From the NCBI GenBank assembly GCA_913040875.1, contig CAJWHX010000066.1, forward strand, positions 1 to 11,652: a DNA stretch of 11,652 nt. The letters are read 5' to 3'. Below, one piece after another: positions 6,667 to 11,652 of this stretch. Source of the DNA: an uncultured Pseudomonadota bacterium. Lineage in GTDB: Bacteria; Myxococcota; UBA796. Within the stretch, counting starts at the first letter, position 1; each line of letters begins with the position of its first letter. Position numbers and translations under genes: made by a program. The notes beneath the pieces were generated by a model that did no database searches, was not told where the DNA came from, and worked only from the letters and a program-made list of their open reading frames with translations.

Positions 6667-6910
6667 TGTTTGGTTTATAAACGACACCCCCTACGCTTAA
6701 TAGGAAGAACACCGATATCAACGGACAGATACGATTATCGTTACCTTCATCTCCTTCAAACGATGCTAGCATCCTTCAAATGATATAAAGGTAACGATAA
6801 TCGCATCTGACACTGTTTTCCTGACCATGGTTAAAACCATAAAACAGCTTCCGTTCCTATCGGTGTCCTTCCAATATAGAGTATGGAGTTTCGTTTAAGC
6901 TAACCAAACA
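6667..6910. ncRNA. 244-bp element folding into a three-way junction (structured RNA candidate or MITE-like element)
   Basis: The outer arms 6667-6725 and 6850-6910 are imperfect inverted repeats with about 47 Watson-Crick pairs, ending in TGTTTGGTT / AACCAAACA. Inside lie two side hairpins that leave almost no unpaired bases at the junction. Hairpin 1 is 6726-6809: CAGAT/ATCTG, one mismatch, then 16 perfect pairs (6732-6747 with 6788-6803) and a 40-base loop. Hairpin 2 is 6813-6847: CTGTTTT/AAAACAG and ATGGTT/AACCAT. Three mismatches become G-U pairs if the minus strand is the RNA; none do for the plus strand. A plus-strand intrinsic terminator nevertheless follows 38 bases downstream. I recognise no Rfam family. 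A hairpin-type MITE with terminal inverted repeats is the main alternative, but I see no target-site duplication or transposase. Confidence 0.6.
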
Positions 6911-7150
6911 AACAAGAGTCTATCCCAAGACCCGTACGGAAATACAATTCCCGGTTTTTGAACTGGGACCTTTTGTTTTTTTATGGTCCAATTTGGCGAT
7001 ACTAGACAAACTTTTGGGGTTGGATTGTAGAAAAAAAATAGCAAACAGCCCTTGTCAAAATTTAGATGGTGTTCAAAATATAACTGTCAACGTTAAGTTG
7101 ATATTCTACTTTAAACTTTACTTTTCACTAAATATATTTTGAGGTTTGCC
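6911..7150. other. leader region of the hsp20 gene
   Basis: AT-rich and non-coding. It contains the intrinsic terminator (listed separately) and a weak promoter-like pair: TTGTCA at 7052-7057 and CAAAAT at 7074-7079, 16 bases apart. There is also an inverted repeat TCAAC-N5-GTTGA (7087-7101). I see no CIRCE element and no clear sigma-32 (CTTGAA...CCCCAT) promoter. GAGG at 7141-7144 is the hsp20 ribosome-binding site. Confidence 0.4.
6949..6983 (+). terminator. intrinsic (rho-independent) terminator, plus strand
   Basis: An 8-pair stem (6949-6956 with 6961-6968, one G-U pair, loop TTTG) is followed by CCTTTTGTTTTTTTA. It would end any plus-strand transcript through the structured element before it reaches hsp20. 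GGACC (6966-6970) can alternatively pair with GGTCC (6985-6989) around the T-tract, which would compete with the terminator stem. Confidence 0.65.
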
Positions 7151-7525
7151 ATGCATTCTCTATTTTTTCACAACCCTTTATCCCACACCAATACAACTCG
7201 AAACACCCCGCACACAGATGCAGACATTTATGAAAATGAACATGCATTTTGGCTTGAACTGGCTGTACCTGGATTTGATAAAGAGGATTTCACCATCTCC
7301 GCTTCAGAGCATCAGTTGGTGTTGAAAGCTGAACGGACACGGACCATTCCAGAAGCATTCTCAAAGATTCAAGAAGGCTCGTTGGTCACTAGTTGGGAAC
7401 GATCGTTCCGTTTCAAGCAACCCATCAATGCTGAGTCTGTTGAAGCGCTTGTTACAAACGGTGTACTGACATTGACCATTCCCAAGAAAACCCAAGAGTT
7501 CTTGGTTTCAGTACAGGCTCGATAG
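7151..7525 (+). CDS. small heat shock protein, Hsp20/alpha-crystallin family
   Basis: Starting at ATG 7151 (GAGG 6 bases upstream; an in-frame TTG at 7139 would add four residues but has no ribosome-binding site) the product has 124 residues. The alpha-crystallin domain spans about 22-113: ADIYENEHAFWLELAVPGFDKEDFTISASEHQLVLKAER is split here as ADIYENEHAFWLEL and AVPGFDKEDFTI, followed by WERSFRFKQPI and the signature ALVTNGVLTLTIPKK (99-113). It is an ATP-independent holdase that keeps unfolding proteins soluble. The N-terminal arm is short (about 20 residues) and the C-terminal tail lacks a clean I-x-I motif, which may limit oligomer size (inference). It has its own leader downstream of a terminator and meets the acyltransferase gene stop to stop. 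Confidence 0.92.
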   Translation: MHSLFFHNPLSHTNTTRNTPHTDADIYENEHAFWLELAVPGFDKEDFTISASEHQLVLKAERTRTIPEAFSKIQEGSLVTSWERSFRFKQPINAESVEALVTNGVLTLTIPKKTQEFLVSVQAR

Positions 7526-8746
7526 TTACGCGATCTCTGATTTTGGTTGCCAACCCATCAGGAAGAAGTGCCACAAGAGGGAACTTTGACTGGGAGTGAC
7601 GATGCGATGTGCAACACCATCGATTCGAAACTGCAAGAGGTTGGCAATCTCTACTGAGATACCAGTGATCTCTTCATGAGGTACCTGCCATACGTCGTTT
7701 GGAGTGGTGATTTTCAATCCCTCGACGGTAAGTTCTAAAGTGCCCTTGTGGAACAGTTCCATTTTTTTGGTGTCTGTATTTCGTTTGAGAATGGTTGCTT
7801 CTGGACACGATAGGGCAACGCCCGTCTTGTCGAATGTGCTTTCATCTAGCTTTGGATTGTCTCCAAAATGTTGGGCGATTCGGTCAAATGCTGTAGCAAC
7901 CGTCATCTCATTCTCACCTAGCATTTTGTTTTCAACAGTCAGTTCCCACGTTTGAGAACACTGCTTACACTCAACGCAGTTTCCATTGTCAGAAGATACT
8001 GTCAAACCATCGAGTACAAAGCAGCTTGGACAGGCCCACAAATACTTTGGCAACCCATGGGCCATTCGAAAACCAAATGTTCTAGGGTTGCCCACAATTT
8101 TTGGTTCAATTGTGATCTTTTGTATGACATCTTGCCAGATATCATCTACAGAGCAGTCGTCTCCATACTCATAGGGACCGTCGTACTGTACTTCAATGGG
8201 TACCCATCGTGGGTAGGTCGCCCAGCGTGGTTGAAATAGACAGGCGGTCGGCAATCTGACAAAGACCACTTTACACCCTAGTCGTTTTATCAGTCGACCG
8301 ATCCCTTTACTTACCGGACCAATACGCCCATCCCAAGATCGATTTCCTTCTGGAAACACCAAAATGGAATACCCAGCTTCATAGTTTTCTTGCAGGAGGC
8401 GCATAGAGTTGCGATCTTTCGTATACTTCATCTTCGGAAAACATCCGCACAATCTGAGCCAGACACCTAGATAGGGGACATTCAGAACGGCTGCGCTAGC
8501 CATAGACTTGATGCCTCTAGGTACGTAGATGCCTGCCCAAAAGGGATCGAACATGCAAGAATGATTTCCAAGTAGAAGGTATGGTTCCGTCTTGGGCAGC
8601 TTATCCATGTCTCTGAGTCGGACCCTCCACATAAAGAATCCGATAGTTCTCAATGTCAATGTACTACATCTGTAGACCACACCATGCCAGAAAGGCATAC
8701 CGTACAGCCATTTTGTGGTTTGTTTGGGTTTGTGCATATGCAACAT
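7526..8746 (-). CDS. PlsC-type lysophospholipid/glycerolipid acyltransferase with zinc-ribbon-like segment and C-terminal extra domain
   Basis: A 406-residue protein. The N-terminal 20-45 is hydrophobic. The acyltransferase HX4D motif is NHSCMFD (H62, D67), and the substrate-binding motif is FPEGNRSWDG (131-140), close to the family's FPEGTRS. Family members transfer acyl groups to lysophosphatidic acid or related lipids at the inner membrane. Uncommonly, CPSC (239-242) and CVECKQC (257-263) form a zinc-ribbon-like four-cysteine site. A further domain of about 120 residues (about 285-406) is strand-rich (KKMELFHKGTLELTVEGLKI, EEITGISVEIANLLQFRI) and could be PH/GRAM-like (inference). PlsC proteins are usually about 240 residues. 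The start at 8746 has no clear ribosome-binding site, and ATG 8737 is an alternative. The gene follows the membrane protein gene by 49 bases, probably in one transcript. Confidence 0.87.
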   Translation of the reverse strand: MLHMHKPKQTTKWLYGMPFWHGVVYRCSTLTLRTIGFFMWRVRLRDMDKLPKTEPYLLLGNHSCMFDPFWAGIYVPRGIKSMASAAVLNVPYLGVWLRLCGCFPKMKYTKDRNSMRLLQENYEAGYSILVFPEGNRSWDGRIGPVSKGIGRLIKRLGCKVVFVRLPTACLFQPRWATYPRWVPIEVQYDGPYEYGDDCSVDDIWQDVIQKITIEPKIVGNPRTFGFRMAHGLPKYLWACPSCFVLDGLTVSSDNGNCVECKQCSQTWELTVENKMLGENEMTVATAFDRIAQHFGDNPKLDESTFDKTGVALSCPEATILKRNTDTKKMELFHKGTLELTVEGLKITTPNDVWQVPHEEITGISVEIANLLQFRIDGVAHRIVTPSQSSLLWHFFLMGWQPKSEIA

Positions 8747-8782
8747 CCAGTAGATTTGTTCAATCGTATTCTAACAAAGAAT

Positions 8783-8792
8783 GAGTGCACTC
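8783..8792. repeat. short palindrome between two co-directional genes
   Basis: GAGTGCACTC is a perfect 10-bp palindrome, extended by ATGA/TCAT with one bulged base. It sits in the 49-base gap between the membrane protein stop and the acyltransferase start. No T-tract follows on the minus strand. It may be an RNA-stability hairpin or nothing. Confidence 0.3.
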
Positions 8793-8795
8793 TCA

Positions 8796-10586
8796 TCATT
8801 GTAAAGAGATTATTTTGGCGGCATCTTCTTCCAAAAGTGAAATTGCTAAGAAGTGTCTGTTGATCCGTAGCAGTCCTTCATGACCTAGCAAGTCGATGTA
8901 GGCTTTCGCTGGAGAGGCTGACTTTCGTAAATCCACTTGGATCCATTTGAAGCCATCTTCCACCAATTTGATTCGATCGTCTTCAGAAAAGACTGGTTGC
9001 AAGGGGTGATTCTCTTTTGCGAGGAGTTCGATGGCGCGCAACAGGCTGTTGTTATCACAATACTCGACATGTTCCTTTGGGCGAACGGTATCTGCCCCAG
9101 GACCTGTGAGAATCGGTTGTTTGTGAAACATTTGTTGAATGAAGGCATTGCCAGATTCTTCGACTGGAACGTGAATGATCCCGCCCGGTAAGACTTCTGT
9201 AACCATCAATACATCTCGATCGGCTTTGAGGGCTGACGTCGCAGGTTTGTTTGGAATGCCATCGATGGTATTGGAGAATAGGATTCCCGCGATCGATAAA
9301 CTCATTACCCAAAAAGCAAAACTGGATTTATCTTTGATATAGTCCTCAATCTGAGCCCATCCCATCGATGCTGAAATGCCGATGACCAAAATTGGCGTGA
9401 CCACCAACCGCTCAGGAAAACCACACCGCTCCATTGGGGGGAATACCCAATGCAACAACGCATTTGTGGTAGGCACCCAAATCTCTCCAAAATTAAACGC
9501 AGAGGGAAGGGGTAAGAACAAAGCGAGACAGGCTCCGAGTATCCATGGCCAGCGCTGTTTGAATGCAATGGGGATGAATGAGAGTCCCCAGATCCACCAC
9601 AATGTTGTTGGTAAAGTGTTCCGAGTGACGGCTTCGACGAAACTGTCCCAAGAAGAAATGTGTGCCACAGAAGTCAGAGGGATCGTCCTCCCCAAAAAGG
9701 TCCACTCTGTCCAAGTAGTTGGCTGCAGGTCATCGAATAGACTACCCCCTCCGCTCAAATAATGTGCACTGAGTCTCCAAGTACACATGGCTGCAATGGC
9801 AAGAGCAACTCCGCTCAATCTCAGACCATCTTTGATTCGTGGCAGAGAGAAAGTTCGAAAATTGGCAGGGAGACTTATCGAACTCAGCGCTGCAATGATG
9901 GCCGCGATAAACCCCAATGAAGCCCCGCCAAACCAGTAGGTTAAACATGCCCCAGCCAGCATCGCACCTCCAAAGAAGCTCCATTTCAATGTGTTTGTCT
10001 TACGCAGTTGTGTCAGTTTCAAGATGGAGATCAAAAATAGAGCGTGGAACCACCAATGGATTTGGGTGGGTCTACCGTGAAGTAGTTCTTCAGCGACCAC
10101 ATCGTTGTGTATACATACGCCTGCCAAGCCAAGTGCAATTGGCAGTGAGACGTTGGTTTGTCTAAAAAGCACGGCGAGCAACACGCCATTTAACCAAAGG
10201 GTGATGAATACATGCAGATTGTAAAACCCAGGTATGCCTATCCATTTTACGTATGGATAAGCGAGAGCTGCATCAGCCCAAGCAAATCCTGTGTTTAGTC
10301 CCACATCAAATCCAATAGGAGCATAGACATGTGGCATCGTTGTACTGGCATTTCCATCTACTAGAGCCGAAAAATGGTCAAATATCCAAATGGTTCCTTG
10401 AAGATCGGTGGTGTCACCAAGAAAAAACTCTTTGTCATCACCAAAAAAAAACACAGACTGTAGGGCCTGCAAGTATGAGGACTGGTTTGCTGATAGGTCC
10501 CAAAATACCGGGGTGAACCACAGCCAAGCTGCCAGGGCTGGAATAAAGATGAGCAGCAATGTGTGGAAAAAACGGGGGAAAGTCAT
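8796..10586 (-). CDS. polytopic membrane protein, GT-C glycosyltransferase-like
   Basis: From ATG 10586 the product is 596 residues; a TTG at 10613 would add nine residues ahead of the first membrane segment, and neither start has a strong ribosome-binding site. One membrane segment near the N-terminus is followed by a long extracytoplasmic loop with acidic residues (FFLGDTTDLQGTIWIFDHF, then HVYAPIGFDVGLNTG). About eight to ten further hydrophobic segments follow, up to about residue 450, then a soluble tail of about 150 residues. This layout, with an acidic first loop and the GRPTQIHWWFHALF loop, fits GT-C type lipid-linked sugar transferases and the large group of uncharacterised YfhO/PMT-like proteins. 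The catalytic residue and substrate are not identified. It lies upstream of, and probably is co-transcribed with, the acyltransferase, hinting at envelope glycolipid or O-glycan modification. Confidence 0.7.
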   Translation of the reverse strand: MTFPRFFHTLLLIFIPALAAWLWFTPVFWDLSANQSSYLQALQSVFFFGDDKEFFLGDTTDLQGTIWIFDHFSALVDGNASTTMPHVYAPIGFDVGLNTGFAWADAALAYPYVKWIGIPGFYNLHVFITLWLNGVLLAVLFRQTNVSLPIALGLAGVCIHNDVVAEELLHGRPTQIHWWFHALFLISILKLTQLRKTNTLKWSFFGGAMLAGACLTYWFGGASLGFIAAIIAALSSISLPANFRTFSLPRIKDGLRLSGVALAIAAMCTWRLSAHYLSGGGSLFDDLQPTTWTEWTFLGRTIPLTSVAHISSWDSFVEAVTRNTLPTTLWWIWGLSFIPIAFKQRWPWILGACLALFLPLPSAFNFGEIWVPTTNALLHWVFPPMERCGFPERLVVTPILVIGISASMGWAQIEDYIKDKSSFAFWVMSLSIAGILFSNTIDGIPNKPATSALKADRDVLMVTEVLPGGIIHVPVEESGNAFIQQMFHKQPILTGPGADTVRPKEHVEYCDNNSLLRAIELLAKENHPLQPVFSEDDRIKLVEDGFKWIQVDLRKSASPAKAYIDLLGHEGLLRINRHFLAISLLEEDAAKIISLQ

Positions 10587-10679
10587 AGCATGAAACCGAT
10601 TTAGGGTCCACAATCGGACATCTTTATGCTAACCTATTTTTATATCGGCGGAAGGGGCTGAAACGTTAAGGGGTTGGTC

Positions 10680-10817
10680 ATGAAAAAACAATACAACGGA
10701 ATCTTAGAGCACATTTGCAATCGAACCAATGATGTGAAGTCCGCAGAAGGGGACAACATTAAGTATCCGAAGGTCAAACGCGCATATCAAGTGGAAGATA
10801 TATCTGCAGAGATCTGA
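10680..10817 (+). CDS. small hypothetical protein, 45 residues
   Basis: ATG at 10680 is preceded by AAGGGG with good spacing (about 7 bases), a better ribosome-binding site than most genes here. The product is MKKQYNGILEHICNRTNDVK followed by SAEGDNIKYPKVKRAYQVED and ISAEI. It is hydrophilic, mixed-charge, with one Cys, no signal peptide and no membrane segment. I recognise no family. It is divergent from the GT-C-like gene and a hairpin follows its stop. It could be a real small protein, or the remnant of a longer gene whose remainder has decayed in 10818-11041. Confidence 0.5.
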   Translation: MKKQYNGILEHICNRTNDVKSAEGDNIKYPKVKRAYQVEDISAEI

Positions 10818-11041
10818 TGCTATTGTACAGCTGATTCTTTGAATCAACAGAGTCCATCTTCTTTCTATGCAGTCCAGCATATCTTTGTGTTGCATTTAGA
10901 ACATGTTCCCTCCAGAATTTTCGCTACGGTTCTTCACATGACTTACATCATGCAAAAATGATGCCGAACTTTACTGTGAACAAGGTTTTGACTGCCAACC
11001 TCTAAATGTGCTATATGTGGATATATTCTGGGATGAAGTAC
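10818..11041. other. intergenic region with two hairpins
   Basis: No coding frame of note. CTGATTC-TTT-GAATCA(A)CAG (10831-10850) is a hairpin just after the small ORF and is followed by T/C-rich sequence, so it may be a weak terminator. CATCAT-GCAAAA-ATGATG (10946-10963) is a second hairpin. GAACATGTTC (10899-10908) is a palindrome inside the 13-mer shared with 6573-6585. Confidence 0.4.
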
Positions 11042-11652
11042 ATGCATAGAATTCAAAATACATTGGTTACACTGGGACTTCTCACGTTTTCAGGGTGTAA
11101 CTTCATTTCTGATGAGGAACTTGCCTACAGGCAAGGTGCAAACTCTGATTGTTCAGAGCCGTGGTTCTTGGATGCGGATGGGGATGGTGTCGGCGGAACG
11201 GTATCTTTGTTCGCCTGTGAGTCTCCGGGCAAAGAATACACACAGATGACGGGTGATTGCGATGATGAGAATCCACTGATTTCACCGATAAGTGTAGAAG
11301 ATTGCTCGACTGATCTGGATGAGGATTGCGATGGAACACTGAATGCTGCTGATCCTTCGGAATTGAGTGCCTCGTCTTGTCTCGACTGGTTTGCCGATCG
11401 CGATGGAGATGGGTTTGGTGACGACGCTGATATCCGCTGTGATTGCGTGGCTGATGATATCTACACCGTCCTAGAAGGGGGAGACTGCTACGATCAACTT
11501 ACCATAGTCAATCCGGATCAAGAGGAGATTTGTGGTGATGGGTTTGACAATGACTGCGATGGTTCAGCCAATGGTTGTGGTTATACGGAAGACTTTGTCT
11601 TGACGGATGGACAGTTGATTGTTGGCGATGTGCCTCAGGCATATAGTGGGAG
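11042..11652 (+). CDS. MopE-repeat lipoprotein, partial at the right edge
   Basis: ATG 11042 is taken because GGGA lies 8 bases upstream; the in-frame ATG at 11033 would add MKY and a lysine to the signal peptide. The signal MHRIQNTLVTLGLLTFSGC ends in a good lipobox (FSGC, C19 lipidated), so the protein should be membrane-anchored and exported. Metal-binding repeats follow: WFLDADGDGVGG, TGDCDDENP, DLDEDCDGTLNAAD, WFADRDGDGFGDD, GGDCYDQ and EICGDGFDNDCDG. These match the MopE-type motif (DxDGDG / DCDD / DNDCDG), known to bind Cu or Ca. The last residues (LTDGQLIVGDVPQAYSG) resemble the lead-in to FG-GAP/integrin-like propeller repeats common in such proteins (inference). The open frame runs off the window. 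It is related in motif type, but not obviously in layout, to the giant mosaic protein. Confidence 0.88.
   Translation, partial: MHRIQNTLVTLGLLTFSGCNFISDEELAYRQGANSDCSEPWFLDADGDGVGGTVSLFACESPGKEYTQMTGDCDDENPLISPISVEDCSTDLDEDCDGTLNAADPSELSASSCLDWFADRDGDGFGDDADIRCDCVADDIYTVLEGGDCYDQLTIVNPDQEEICGDGFDNDCDGSANGCGYTEDFVLTDGQLIVGDVPQAYSG

Noticed and set aside
4809..6827. 15-mer TGTTTTCCTGACCAT shared by the lipocalin gene and hairpin 2
   Set aside because: In the lipocalin gene it is ordinary coding sequence (GQENT region). One shared 15-mer in a window of this size can be chance, and flanks do not match.
6667..6910. 6S RNA, tmRNA or RNase P RNA
   Set aside because: The layout is a three-way junction with long perfect stems. 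I see none of the conserved motifs of tmRNA or RNase P, and no 6S-like central bubble.
7081..7150. CIRCE or sigma-32 control of hsp20
   Set aside because: No GAGTGCTAA/TTAGCACTC pair and no CTTGAA...CCCCAT pair is present in the leader.
7488..7508. Hairpin near the end of hsp20 as a terminator
   Set aside because: AAACC(C)AAG/CTTGGTTT pairs with a bulge but lies wholly in the coding region and has no T-tract.

Overview
The window looks like chromosomal DNA of a free-living, probably marine bacterium of the Myxococcota/'deltaproteobacterial' type. The reasons are two large secreted proteins built from MopE-type Asp/Cys metal-binding repeats and RCC1-like repeats, lipoproteins with very short signal peptides, and a roomy genome with much intergenic DNA. 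GC of the main part is moderate (about 45% by eye), low for classical myxobacteria. I would not name a genus.

Layout. Positions 1-397 are a different kind of DNA: AT-rich (about 29% GC over the first 120 bases), carrying the inside of a sugar nucleotidyltransferase gene on the minus strand. It stops dead at about 378-397, where a giant surface protein begins without its own start or signal peptide. About 20 bases at the seam read sensibly in both genes. I regard this as an assembly chimera, or less likely a microhomology rearrangement. From about 378 to 4499 (+) runs the giant mosaic protein: RCC1-like repeats, MopE repeats, an unrecognised domain, MopE repeats again, a parallel beta-helix with GGAI/GGGL turns, and a C-terminal 'DYGDGWNG' module. 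A 140-bp perfect direct repeat lies in the two MopE blocks and flanks the unrecognised domain.

Next come a lipocalin lipoprotein (4522-5088, -) and, divergently, a secreted Gly/Lys/Asn-rich protein with a beta-rich C-terminal domain (5217-6113, +). Their shared 128-bp intergenic region holds two palindromes that sit on the predicted lipocalin promoter.

The stretch 6114-7150 carries no convincing gene but is highly structured: three and a bit tandem copies of a 109-bp unit (6145 to about 6500), then a 244-bp element (6667-6910) able to fold into a nearly gap-free three-way junction, then a good plus-strand intrinsic terminator (6949-6983). This is the most unusual part of the window.

An Hsp20 chaperone (7151-7525, +) follows and abuts, stop to stop with no base between, a PlsC-type acyltransferase carrying a zinc-ribbon-like segment and an extra C-terminal domain (7526-8746, -). 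Upstream of the acyltransferase, probably in the same transcript, is a polytopic GT-C-like membrane protein (8796-10586, -). Together these two suggest modification or synthesis of envelope lipids or glycans. Divergent from them is a 45-residue small ORF (10680-10817, +). The window ends inside a second MopE-repeat lipoprotein (11042 to the edge, +). Overall this is an envelope/surface-protein neighbourhood with a structured non-coding island in the middle.
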